NCBI RefSeq assembly: GCF_003751305.1
Contig: NZ_RJKV01000002.1
Span: 1,240,001 to 1,304,000, forward strand
Origin: Stenotrophomonas rhizophila
GTDB lineage: Bacteria; Pseudomonadota; Gammaproteobacteria; Xanthomonadales; Xanthomonadaceae
DNA: 64,000 bases
Direction: 5' to 3'
In this document: positions 45,323 through 52,851 of the stretch, in pieces
Layout of the letters: each line of letters starts with the position of its first letter
How positions within the stretch are numbered: the stretch's first letter is position 1
Position numbers and translations under genes: made by a program
The notes under the pieces: model-generated
Database searches by the model: none
Told to the model about the DNA's origin: nothing
The model's input: only the letters and a program-made list of their open reading frames with translations

Positions 45323-45808
45323 TCAGCGCAGGACGCCGGGCAGGCCAGGGGCCTGGTTGAGCGTGCTGCGGCTTTCAATCTCGAAGGTGCGTTGCTTCTT
45401 TTCCTGCGGGGTGGCGCTTACCGTGCCCTTGAGCGAATAGCCCAGGGTGCGGTTGCCGGCCAGTGCATCGGCCATCACCAGGCGGGCGCCCGAGCTCGGC
45501 TTGATGTCCACGTTGACCACATCGGCCGAGACCCCGCCAATGGACAGTGCGGGCTTCAGCTGCAGCTGGCCGGCATCCTCATCGCTCACCTTCAACTGCA
45601 GCGCGACGTTGTCGAAGGTCATGGGCATGGAGCTGAAGTTCTGCAGGCGCAGCGCAACCGTCCAGCTGCCATCGGCACGCACCGTCAACTCCTGCACGCT
45701 GGCGGCCGGCTCGGAAACGCGTTTGACCGTCTTGTTGCAGGCGGTCAGGGCCAGCGAGGCGATGACGATCAGGGCAAAGGCGAGGCGGGGACGGAAGCGG
45801 TGGGACAT
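45323..45808 (-). CDS. LEA type 2 family lipoprotein
   Basis: The 161-residue protein has a lipoprotein signal (FALIVIASLALTAC, Cys24) and one LEA-14/WHy domain: VQELTVRADGSWTVALRLQN, FSSMPMTFDNVALQLKVSDE and later GARLVMADALAGNRTLGYSL. Bacterial WHy-domain lipoproteins are periplasmic and linked to desiccation or stress tolerance in a few cases. CTGAGGATTGCGCC precedes the ATG at 45808. It is 47 bp downstream of nothing in the same unit but 47 bp upstream of the acyl-CoA dehydrogenase start, so co-transcription is possible. Confidence 0.85.
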   Translation of the reverse strand: MSHRFRPRLAFALIVIASLALTACNKTVKRVSEPAASVQELTVRADGSWTVALRLQNFSSMPMTFDNVALQLKVSDEDAGQLQLKPALSIGGVSADVVNVDIKPSSGARLVMADALAGNRTLGYSLKGTVSATPQEKKQRTFEIESRSTLNQAPGLPGVLR

Positions 45809-45975
45809 GGCGCAATCCTCAGGCGGGTGTTGCATGGGTGTGAGCATACTACGGCGTATGGTGTTCGCGCTGCCTGCGGCAGCGAGATGCAAGGGTAGGG
45901 CACCGGGATGACGGGGCCACGTGCTTTTAGTCGTGGGGCAGGCCGGCCCGGCGCGCGGGGTGAGGCCGGGCCGGG

Positions 45976-46515
45976 TCAGTCCAGCGGCGCCATCACCCGC
46001 AGCGGGGCGAGGTCATAGCCCATTGCTTCGGCACGGGCTTTGAGCTGCTCGAACAGGGCGGTATCCATGCTCGGTGAGCGCGACAGGATCCACAGGTACT
46101 TGCGGTCCGGCTCGCCGACCACTGCCCACTGGTAGCCGGGGTCCAGCGCGATCACCCAGTAATCGGCCCACACCAGCGGCGCCCAGGACAGCCAGTCCGG
46201 CACGAAACGTACCTGCAGGCGGCCGGGATGGCCCTCGATCGGGCGCGCCACGCCATCTGCTGCCACGCGGTCGCCATCGGCTTCGCGGCAGGCGTTGTGC
46301 ACGCTGATCCGTCCATCGGCACGCAGGCTGTAGGTGGCGGTGATGTCGCCCACGCATTTCTTCTGGAACGACACCGGCAGGTGCGCGATCTCATGCCACT
46401 GGCCGGCATAGCGGCCCATGTCCAGCGCCTCCACCGAGGTCACCGGCGCGGCCGCCCAGGCCGACCCGGTGGCGGCAAGGGCGAGCAGGGCACTGATCAG
46501 ATAGCGGCTGCGCAT
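45976..46515 (-). CDS. Bacterial lipocalin (Blc family)
   Basis: The 179-residue protein has a cleavable signal peptide (SALLALAATGSAWAAAPVTS) and the lipocalin signature in DMGRYAGQWHEIAHLPVSFQ (the G-x-W motif), then ADYWVIALDPGYQWAVVGEP, RKYLWILSRSPSMD, which correspond to structurally conserved regions 2 and 3. It lacks a lipobox, so it is probably a soluble periplasmic protein, not an outer-membrane lipoprotein like E. coli Blc. It binds lipids or other hydrophobic molecules. The ATG at 46515 starts the signal peptide; a GC-rich inverted repeat lies just after its stop. Confidence 0.9.
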   Translation of the reverse strand: MRSRYLISALLALAATGSAWAAAPVTSVEALDMGRYAGQWHEIAHLPVSFQKKCVGDITATYSLRADGRISVHNACREADGDRVAADGVARPIEGHPGRLQVRFVPDWLSWAPLVWADYWVIALDPGYQWAVVGEPDRKYLWILSRSPSMDTALFEQLKARAEAMGYDLAPLRVMAPLD

Positions 46516-46638
46516 TGTCGACACTCCACACAAGACGCAGCGAGCTTAGGCATAGGCTGAGCGGAAATTGTGAATATTCCGTCATGCAGTGGCCGTCCCA
46601 CGTCGCTGACGTGCGCGTGGCAGCGTGCGGCACCCGCG

Positions 46639-47355
46639 CTACCGACTGTCAGCGGAGAGTTCCCGCGTGGCGTTGCCGCTCTCGTCCAGGAAGCGCACCT
46701 TGGCATCTCCAGAGGGCGTGACCACCAACTCAAGCCGCGGCTTTCCTTGACCATCGCGCAGGGTCAGCATGGCATCGCGCGCATCAGACTTGCCAAGGAA
46801 CACGCGCTCGGTGATCGCAGGAATGCCCTTCCGATGAAGTGCTTCGTCCCGCTCGGAGAAGAACGGGCGGGACAGGCCATCGGCAACGTCATTGAAGGTC
46901 AGCCCTGCGTAGTGTGTCCCCGCATCATCCACGCCCAGCAGTTGCATCTGCTGATCCTGCTGATAGCGATCAAAGGTCAGGCTCATGCCGCTGGAGGGTT
47001 TGCCGCTCTTGTCGAGCGAACCGTTGTAGATCAGCCCGCCGTTTTCCGTGCCTTCATCGTTGAAGAACAGCATGCCTGCCATCGGGCGCGGATGAGGTTG
47101 CTCCTTGTTGTGAATGACCACCCCAGGAAACAGCGTGCGATTGGAGATCGCCAGCCGCAACGTTCCGTCAGGCTCCTTGATGTTGATGCGTTGCGCATCA
47201 ATGACATCAAAGCTGGCGCTGCGCTGTGACGTTGCACCCATCATCAAGGCGGCCATGGTGAGCAGGCCGGCTGCTGCGCAGCCCAGCGTCAGTCGCCGTT
47301 GGTTTCGCTGCAGATGCGCGATCTGCGCCTGCAGCACTTCGATGCTTTCGGACAT
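46639..47355 (-). CDS. Hypothetical single-helix membrane protein with beta-rich periplasmic domain
   Basis: The 238-residue protein has a short coiled-coil N-terminus (SESIEVLQAQIAHLQRNQRR), one membrane helix (LTLGCAAAGLLTMAALMMGA), then a strand-rich domain built of repeats such as VIDAQRINIKEPDGTLRLAI, GGLIYNGSLDKSGKPSSGMS and DAMLTLRDGQGKPRLELVVT. I recognise the layout from many uncharacterised proteobacterial proteins but no function. The ATG at 47355 follows GGGAGAGGTG, a good ribosome-binding site. Confidence 0.75.
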   Translation of the reverse strand: MSESIEVLQAQIAHLQRNQRRLTLGCAAAGLLTMAALMMGATSQRSASFDVIDAQRINIKEPDGTLRLAISNRTLFPGVVIHNKEQPHPRPMAGMLFFNDEGTENGGLIYNGSLDKSGKPSSGMSLTFDRYQQDQQMQLLGVDDAGTHYAGLTFNDVADGLSRPFFSERDEALHRKGIPAITERVFLGKSDARDAMLTLRDGQGKPRLELVVTPSGDAKVRFLDESGNATRELSADSR

Positions 47356-47480
47356 CACCTCTCCCTGTGTGTGCGGCCATGGGGACGAACAAGCGCGGCC
47401 GCAGACGATCCTGTCCGCCGGGTGAGCATGCCAGCGCGTGGCGATGGACGGCAAGGCGCGCAACGGCCCGCCCGCGGAAA

Positions 47481-48017
47481 TCATCCCTGAGCGGTGTGCC
47501 CGCTTTGCAGCGCGCGATGGATCTCCGCCTCGATCATCGCTTCATCGTCGCGTGCGGCCCAGCGGCTGATCGTGACGATCACCAGCACCGCGCCGGCCAT
47601 GAAGTAGGCAGCAGGCACCACCGCCAGACTGGCCAACAGGGCAGGCGCGAGGTCGTGTGTGTGTTGCCAGTGCTTCACCACCGCCACCAGCGGAACGATG
47701 AGCAGACTGACGAACATGCCGATCATCAGGGTGCGGATGAAGGGATGCATCTGGAACGCACCTTCAAGCCGCGTGCCGCGTTCGGTGGGGATGCACTGGC
47801 CGATGAAATACGGCTTGAAAGAATTGGACACGAACGGGCGCGTCCAGCACAGGCGGATCCGTTGAGCGGAGGCCTTCCCGCGCATTCCAGCGACAGAGAG
47901 GCGCGGGCCATGCTGGATCGACTGCTTGAGGCGCAGCACGGTCACATCGATCGGGGATGTACTGTGGAAGGCAACAGGACGTTTGCCGAACAGCGCGGCG
48001 AACAAAGCACGAACCAT
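47481..48017 (-). CDS. Hypothetical membrane protein
   Basis: The 178-residue protein has two membrane segments near the C-terminus (TLMIGMFVSLLIVPLVAVV and ALLASLAVVPAAYFMAGAVL) and a basic N-terminal half (MVRALFAALFGKRPVAFHST). No family is recognised. GGAAGGAGG lies just upstream of the ATG at 48017. It is 125 bp upstream of the previous minus-strand gene and directly behind the tRNA-Phe terminator. Confidence 0.65.
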   Translation of the reverse strand: MVRALFAALFGKRPVAFHSTSPIDVTVLRLKQSIQHGPRLSVAGMRGKASAQRIRLCWTRPFVSNSFKPYFIGQCIPTERGTRLEGAFQMHPFIRTLMIGMFVSLLIVPLVAVVKHWQHTHDLAPALLASLAVVPAAYFMAGAVLVIVTISRWAARDDEAMIEAEIHRALQSGHTAQG

Positions 48018-48072
48018 GTGCGGAACCTCCTTCCTTGAACGCTGCGCGATGTAGCGACGCCGAACAACAGAC

Positions 48073-48103
48073 AAAAAAAATGACCTGCATTTCTGCAGGT
48101 CAT
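48073..48103 (-). terminator. Intrinsic terminator of tRNA-Phe
   Basis: On the minus strand ATGACCTGCA, a short loop and TGCAGGTCAT precede eight T residues. It lies ten bases past the tRNA 3' end. Confidence 0.9.
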
Positions 48104-48112
48104 CTGAAATTG

Positions 48113-48188
48113 TGGTGGCCGGGGACGGAATCGAACCGCCGACACGGGGATTTTCAATCCCCTGCTCTACCAACTGAGCTACCCGGCC
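48113..48188 (-). tRNA. tRNA-Phe (anticodon GAA)
   Basis: The 76-nt minus-strand cloverleaf begins GGCCGGGTAGCTCAGTTGGT and ends CCGGCCACCA, CCA encoded. The anticodon arm GGGGA-TTGAAAA-TCCCC carries GAA. All stems pair. Confidence 0.97.
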
Positions 48189-48223
48189 ACTTCATCGCTG
48201 CGTTGCCGCTGGCGAGGACGCGA

Positions 48224-48252
48224 ATAATACGGAGGTATGAGGGGTTCGGCAA
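48224..48252 (-). promoter_or_regulatory. Sigma-70 promoter of tRNA-Phe
   Basis: TTGCCG and TATTAT are 17 bp apart on the minus strand, about 35 bp upstream of the tRNA. The rest of the 48190-48391 gap shows nothing else. Confidence 0.7.
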
Positions 48253-48391
48253 GCGTTTCGGGAAAAAAATTTCACATTTGTTTCCAAACCCGTGTCCGCC
48301 CACATCCAAGTGCTTGATCCAGCGGGCCCGAGCACATCACCCAAGCGCATGAACGTCGGTTCAGGCGGATGCTTTCCGCCGGTGCAGTTGA

Positions 48392-49573
48392 TCAGCCCGT
48401 GGTGGATCGTGCGTCGTCAGGCATGCACCACAACAGCACGATGCCGATCACCATCATGATCGCCGCCAGCACCAATGCGCCCTGGTAGCTGCCGCTGTCG
48501 CGCGCCAGCGTGCCGGCGATCGCGGGGGCGATGATCTGGGCGACGCCATAACTCAGCGTCAGCGTCGCCATCGCCTTGGCAGGATTGTGCGGGTAGTGGC
48601 GACCGACCACGGTCAGGGTCAGGCTGACGATGCCGGCGAAGGTCAGGCCGAACAGCACGGCGCTGGCTGCGCCGGCCCACAGCCCGCCATCCAGCAAGGG
48701 CAATACGAAGGACGTAGCCTGCAACGCATAGGCGAGCATCAATGCACGGATCAGTCCAAGCCGGTTCGAGAGCCGATCCCAGGCAAACGTCGAGGGGATG
48801 GCGGTGAGGCCGACCAGGACCCACACCCAACTGCCGTGGCCGGCGAAGGCAGGGGTCTGCACCAGGATGGCGACGATGAAGGTCGCGCTGACCACGAAGC
48901 CGACCCCCGCGCAGAAGTACGAGGCGATCAGCAGCCAGCGCCAGCGCCGCCCGGGTGGCGGGGGAGCGTTGGCCCCAGTGGCACTGGAGATCGCTGCCGG
49001 CGGCGGCATCCATGCCCAGGCCGGGATCAGGAACACCACCGCGAGGGTGCCCAGCGCGATCCACTGCCGGGAGGACGCCAGTTGATCGGCCATCGCCGCA
49101 GCCGCCAGGCCCGAGACCGCGATCCCTACCCCGAGGCCGGCGAAGTGCAGGCCGAGCTGTGGGAGGCGCTGATGGGCGAGCAGCCAGTTGAGCACCAGCC
49201 CGGAGGCGAGCAGCAGGCCGGCGGTGCTGGACAGGCCGGCCACGAAGCGCAGCACGCCCCAGGTGGCCATGTCCGTGGTGGTGCCCATCAGGCCGGTGGA
49301 TACCACTGCCAGGACCAGTCCGATGCGGTAGAAGCGGAATTTCAGCTGCATGTCGCCGACCCGGGCGACCAGCACAGTGCCGGCCAGGTAGCCCAGATAG
49401 TTGAACGTTGCCAGCCAGCCGCCGCCGGCTGCCGTGAGCCCGGCGTCGAGCCGCATCACCGGCAGCAGCGGGGTGTAGGCAAAGCGCGCCAGGCCGACCG
49501 TGAGTACCAGCGCGCAGATGCCGGCCGTGATGACCTGCCAGGCGCGGCGGGGAGGCGGGATCGAGAGTGACAT
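48392..49573 (-). CDS. YbfB/YjiJ family MFS transporter
   Basis: The 393-residue inner-membrane protein has about 12 helices. The first reads VITAGICALVLTVGLARFAY, with the LARFAYTPLLP motif typical of the YbfB/YjiJ subfamily, and GGGWLATFNYLGYLAGTVLV follows. Substrates of this group are unknown; many are drug or metabolite exporters. It is divergent from an AraC-type regulator at 49667 with only 93 bp between, so local regulation is likely. ATG 49573 (MSLSIPPPRRAW) is chosen because the longer frame upstream is not hydrophobic or conserved. Confidence 0.9.
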   Translation of the reverse strand: MSLSIPPPRRAWQVITAGICALVLTVGLARFAYTPLLPVMRLDAGLTAAGGGWLATFNYLGYLAGTVLVARVGDMQLKFRFYRIGLVLAVVSTGLMGTTTDMATWGVLRFVAGLSSTAGLLLASGLVLNWLLAHQRLPQLGLHFAGLGVGIAVSGLAAAAMADQLASSRQWIALGTLAVVFLIPAWAWMPPPAAISSATGANAPPPPGRRWRWLLIASYFCAGVGFVVSATFIVAILVQTPAFAGHGSWVWVLVGLTAIPSTFAWDRLSNRLGLIRALMLAYALQATSFVLPLLDGGLWAGAASAVLFGLTFAGIVSLTLTVVGRHYPHNPAKAMATLTLSYGVAQIIAPAIAGTLARDSGSYQGALVLAAIMMVIGIVLLWCMPDDARSTTG

Positions 49574-49666
49574 GGGTGGGGAGGGCAGCGGGAAGGGCCC
49601 ATGGTCCGTGGACAGAGGTGACCGCGTCTTTCGATAGAATGACCCATCCTGTCGATGAGGCGTCAC

Positions 49667-50473
49667 ATGGCCACGGCGGAACCCACTGCGCCGGGTTGGC
49701 GCGAAGTCCCGGTGCCGCCGCTGCGGCGTCTGCCCTGGCCGGTGGTGGCGCGCAGCCAGCGACTGGAGGCGGGCGAGCGCTTCCCGCCGCACGTGCACGG
49801 CTGGAACCAGCTGGTCCACGCCAGCACGGGTGTGCTGCAGGCCAGCGCCGGGCAGGCACGTCACGTGATCACCCCGCAGCAGGCGCTGTGGGTGCCGACG
49901 GGCACGTCCCATCACACGGGCGCGTTGAATACCTCGGCGTTCCGCAATCTTTACGTGGCGGATGGGCCGGCACTGGGTATGCCCACGCATTGCGTGGTAC
50001 TCGATGTGTCACCGCTGCTGCGCGAACTGATCATTGAACTCGATCGCACCGTGCCCGATCACGACCGCACCTACTACGCCACCTTGTGCACCCTGATCAC
50101 TGCGCAGTTGCCGCGCCAGCGGCAGCACACCCGGCACCTGCCGTGGCCGCAGGATGCGCGCCTGCAGCGCTGGTGCCAGGCACTGTACGAGCAACCTGCC
50201 GATACCCGCAGCGTGGAGGACTGGGCGCCCTTGCTGGGGGCATCGCCGCGTACCCTGGCGCGCCACTTTGAACGCGAGACCGGCATGCGGCTGCGCGAGT
50301 GGCGGTTGCGGCTGCGCCTGCTGCGCGCCATCGAGTGGCTGGCGCAGGGGCGTTCGCCCACGGTAATCGCGCACGAGCTGGGCTATGCCTCGGCGTCGGC
50401 GTTCAACTACATGTTCCGGATCGAGATGGGCATGAGCCCGCTGCAATGGAAGCGCGCACGCCCTACGGCGTGA
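49667..50473 (+). CDS. AraC family transcriptional regulator
   Basis: The 268-residue protein has an N-terminal cupin-like sensing domain (GERFPPHVHGWNQLVHASTG; ALWVPTGTSHHTG) and a C-terminal AraC DNA-binding domain with two helix-turn-helix motifs (VEDWAPLLGASPRTLARHFE and SPTVIAHELGYASASAFNYM followed by MSPLQWKR). The HVH and HHTG histidines could bind metal in the cupin. The divergent MFS transporter is its probable target. The ATG at 49667 is preferred for its GAGG; 49655 is possible. The 3' end overlaps the convergent gene by 11 bp. Confidence 0.92.
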   Translation: MATAEPTAPGWREVPVPPLRRLPWPVVARSQRLEAGERFPPHVHGWNQLVHASTGVLQASAGQARHVITPQQALWVPTGTSHHTGALNTSAFRNLYVADGPALGMPTHCVVLDVSPLLRELIIELDRTVPDHDRTYYATLCTLITAQLPRQRQHTRHLPWPQDARLQRWCQALYEQPADTRSVEDWAPLLGASPRTLARHFERETGMRLREWRLRLRLLRAIEWLAQGRSPTVIAHELGYASASAFNYMFRIEMGMSPLQWKRARPTA

Positions 50474-50852
50474 CCGGGCAGGCCAGGCTGACCAGCCGCT
50501 CATCCTCGAAGCGTGCACGGATCGAGCCGTTGTCGGCCTTGCCTGCGGGCCACTCCGCTTCGGCGCCCGCACCAGGCAGGGGATTGCCCAGGTGGAAGTA
50601 CACGCGGCCACGGCTGTCGCCGACCTGCACTTTGTTGCATGCCACGATAGGTGACGCCATCTCGCCGCAGTCGCCCTGCAGCAGGCACAGGCGCGTGTGG
50701 CACTTGCCTGCACCGGACGACCAATGGCCTTGCGCGGCCAGGCAACCGGGCTCGGTCGCCAGAATCGCCCAGCATGTCAGGCCGAACACCGTGGTGGCGG
50801 ACATCAACACGGGCAGCAGGTAGCGGCGTCGGCTGGAGGAGGGAACGTTCAT
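50463..50852 (-). CDS. Hypothetical single-helix periplasmic protein
   Basis: The 129-residue protein has a membrane anchor or signal (YLLPVLMSATTVFGLTCWAI) and a small periplasmic domain with several cysteines (GKCHTRLCLLQGDCGEM; VACNKVQVGDSRGRVYFHLG). No family is recognised. GGAGGAGGGAACGTTC precedes the ATG at 50852. The upstream gap 50853-51075 holds the start region of the divergent oxidoreductase and nothing else I can name. Confidence 0.7.
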   Translation of the reverse strand: MNVPSSSRRRYLLPVLMSATTVFGLTCWAILATEPGCLAAQGHWSSGAGKCHTRLCLLQGDCGEMASPIVACNKVQVGDSRGRVYFHLGNPLPGAGAEAEWPAGKADNGSIRARFEDERLVSLACPVTP

Positions 50853-51075
50853 GACGCGATCATGCGCCCTGGCCGGCGGCGCGGGCAACGCATGCGCGGT
50901 GCAGCGTACGGATGGAATGCTGTGACGCCATCGGAATGATCGGTCCCTGTCGCACAAGGTGATTGCACAGCCGCGTCGTCCTGCACCGATGGAACGCTGT
51001 TTTACCCCCCGCCCGGACGTGCCTGGACGGCGTACTGTCGGGATTCCTTTTTCGTCTCCCCGGAGCGATCCTCTG

Positions 51076-52098
51076 ATGACCGCGCTCACCAACACCCGCA
51101 TCGTCCTCGCCTCGCGCCCGAACGGTGCTCCCGTCTCGTCCAACTTCCGTATCGAACACGTGCCGGTTCCCGCGCCTGGCCCGGGCGAGGTGCTGCTGCG
51201 CAATCGCTATCTGTCGCTGGATCCCTACATGCGCGGTCGCATGGAGGAGGGGCCGTCCTACGCCGCACCGGTTGCGCTGGATGCGGTGATGGAAGGGCGC
51301 ACCGTTGCTGAAGTGCTCGCCTCCAACCATCCCGGTTTCGCCATCGGCGAGCATGTGCTGGCTCCGGGCAACTGGCAGACGCATGCCGTCATCGACGGCG
51401 ATCAGATCAGCCGCAAGCTGGAAGACAACGGCCTGCCGATCAGCACTGCACTGGGCGTGTACGGCATGCCCGGATTCACGGCGTACGTGGGCCTGCAGGA
51501 AATCGGCAAGCCGCAGCCGGGCGAAACGCTCGTGGTGGCGGCTGCCAGCGGCCCGGTGGGCGCGACGGTGGGTCAGATCGCCAAGCTGCAGGGTGCGCGC
51601 ACGGTGGGCATTGCCGGTGGCGAGCAGAAGCGCGCGTATCTGGAAACGCTGGGCTTCGATGTAGCGCTGGATCACCGCGCCGACGATTTCGCCGCGCAGT
51701 TGCGTGCGGCGGTGCCCGACGGCATCGATGTCTACTTCGAGAACGTCGGGGGACACGTCTTCGATGCGGTCGCGCCATTGCTCAACGACTTCGCGCGCAT
51801 TCCGGTCTGCGGCACGATCGCCACCTACAACGCGCGCGGTGCGGTGTTGCCCGGGCCGGACCGGCTGCCGGGTTTCATGAGCCAGGTGCTGCGCCAGCGC
51901 CTGACCGTGCGCGGCTTCATCCAGTCGGATCTGCACGCCTTCTTCCCTGCGTTCCTGCGCGACATGGGGCAGTGGCTGAAGGACGGCCGCGTGCAATATC
52001 GCGAGGACATCGTGCAGGGACTGGAACGCGCGCCGGAGGCCTTCTTCGGACTGCTCAAGGGCCACAACTTCGGCAAGCTGGTGGTCAAGCTGGATTGA
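51076..52098 (+). CDS. NADP-dependent oxidoreductase (MDR family, CurA/LTB4DH-like)
   Basis: The 340-residue zinc-free medium-chain reductase has the N-terminal GroES-like fold (VPVPAPGPGEVLLRNRYLSL, then DPYMRGRM, the subgroup signature) and the Rossmann domain with VVAAASGPVGATVGQIAKLQ (AASGPVG) and VAGGEQK. IDVYFENVGGHVFDAV is the conserved nucleotide-proximal segment. Relatives reduce double bonds of enones (leukotriene B4 dehydrogenase, curcumin reductase). CGGAG lies ten bases before the ATG at 51076. The substrate is unknown. Confidence 0.93.
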   Translation: MTALTNTRIVLASRPNGAPVSSNFRIEHVPVPAPGPGEVLLRNRYLSLDPYMRGRMEEGPSYAAPVALDAVMEGRTVAEVLASNHPGFAIGEHVLAPGNWQTHAVIDGDQISRKLEDNGLPISTALGVYGMPGFTAYVGLQEIGKPQPGETLVVAAASGPVGATVGQIAKLQGARTVGIAGGEQKRAYLETLGFDVALDHRADDFAAQLRAAVPDGIDVYFENVGGHVFDAVAPLLNDFARIPVCGTIATYNARGAVLPGPDRLPGFMSQVLRQRLTVRGFIQSDLHAFFPAFLRDMGQWLKDGRVQYREDIVQGLERAPEAFFGLLKGHNFGKLVVKLD

Positions 52099-52138
52099 GC
52101 GGCGCGGGGCGTGTGAGTGCGACGTGTGCAAGGCCGTG

Positions 52139-52166
52139 CCGATCGTGATTCGTGCATCACGATCGG
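52139..52166. repeat. Inverted repeat after the oxidoreductase
   Basis: CCGATCGTGAT and ATCACGATCGG form an 11-bp perfect palindrome with a six-base loop. No T-run follows, so it is not a standard terminator; it may be a regulator site or a REP-type element. Confidence 0.5.
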
Positions 52167-52222
52167 CCGGTTAGCCTGCGGATGAAGGCCCCGTACCGGG
52201 AACCGCACAAGTGAGTAGACCC

Positions 52223-52393
52223 ATGGCAGACACCAAGCCCAGCGAACACGGCAAGCAGGAAGGCATCGAAGAGAGCCAGCAGGACCGCAAGCAGGATGAA
52301 ACCGCCAAGCAGCGGCCGGGGCAGACCGATCAAGCGATCCATGACGCGGGAACACGCCGGCCGGAGCGCAAGGATAATCCTGAGGGAGCCTAA
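52223..52393 (+). CDS. Small highly charged hypothetical protein
   Basis: The 56-residue product (MADTKPSEHGKQEGIEESQQ, then DRKQDETAKQRPGQTDQAIH) is almost free of hydrophobic residues and probably intrinsically disordered, like small stress-type hydrophilic proteins. A GTG at 52211 would extend it by four codons. It sits between the oxidoreductase and a bidirectional terminator. Confidence 0.5.
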   Translation: MADTKPSEHGKQEGIEESQQDRKQDETAKQRPGQTDQAIHDAGTRRPERKDNPEGA

Positions 52394-52418
52394 GCCCGAC
52401 CTGCAGACGTTGGAAAAA

Positions 52419-52452
52419 CAAAGCCCCGGGAACAGGATTCCCGGGGCTTTGT
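52419..52452. terminator. Bidirectional intrinsic terminator
   Basis: ACAAAGCCCCGGGAA and TTCCCGGGGCTTTGT form a 14-bp stem. On the minus strand the tail TTTTTCC is good, so it ends the tRNA-Ala unit; on the plus strand it ends the small gene at 52393. Confidence 0.9.
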
Positions 52453-52461
52453 GTTGAATAG

Positions 52462-52537
52462 TGGTGGAGCCAAGGAGGATCGAACTCCTGACCTCGTCGA
52501 TGCGAACGACGCGCTCTCCCAGCTGAGCTATGGCCCC
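52462..52537 (-). tRNA. tRNA-Ala (anticodon CGC)
   Basis: The 76-nt minus-strand cloverleaf starts GGGGCCATAGCTCAGCTGGG and ends TTGGCTCCACCA, CCA encoded. The anticodon arm CGTCG-TTCGCAT-CGACG gives anticodon CGC, reading GCG, a frequent Ala codon in this GC-rich genome. Confidence 0.96.
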
Positions 52538-52592
52538 ACGGATACCGCACTTGCCTCGCGTGTCGCGTCTTGGAGCGCCGTGCGATGGATCT

Positions 52593-52622
52593 AGTGTAGC
52601 CCCGGCCAGTGGCGGCTGCCAA
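52593..52622 (-). promoter_or_regulatory. Sigma-70 promoter of tRNA-Ala
   Basis: TTGGCA and TACACT, 18 bp apart on the minus strand, lie about 55 bp upstream of the tRNA 5' end. Together with the sigma-28 site at 52780 it accounts for the 314 bp gap 52538-52851. Confidence 0.65.
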
Positions 52623-52779
52623 GAGGGGGGGAATGGATGCGGCGCTCCGCCCGCCTGGTCTGCGGACGTCCTCGAACTGAACGGAAGAGTGGGTTTTGTG
52701 AGGGTCGGCGCGCCGCAAACCCTTGCAGCACAACGGGTTGGATTTCTTGAGTAGCGAAATGTAACTAGACGCCATCGCG

Positions 52780-52806
52780 TAAAGAGGACCAAAACGGTGC
52801 CGATAT
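52780..52806 (+). promoter_or_regulatory. Sigma-28 (FliA) promoter of the chemoreceptor gene
   Basis: TAAA, a 15-bp spacer and GCCGATAT match the flagellar sigma-28 consensus (TAAA-N15-GCCGATAA) in all but the last base. Transcription would start near 52813, about 40 bp before the ATG of the MCP gene. This places the receptor in the class of late flagellar genes. Confidence 0.85.
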
Positions 52807-52851
52807 GAAAGGGAGCCAATCCCTCATACCCAATCCCTTCGAGTCCCGACG

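Noticed and set aside
45941..45975. GC-rich inverted repeat behind the lipocalin gene
   Set aside because: Arms of GGCC/GGGCC composition pair by chance easily at this GC content, and no T-run follows.
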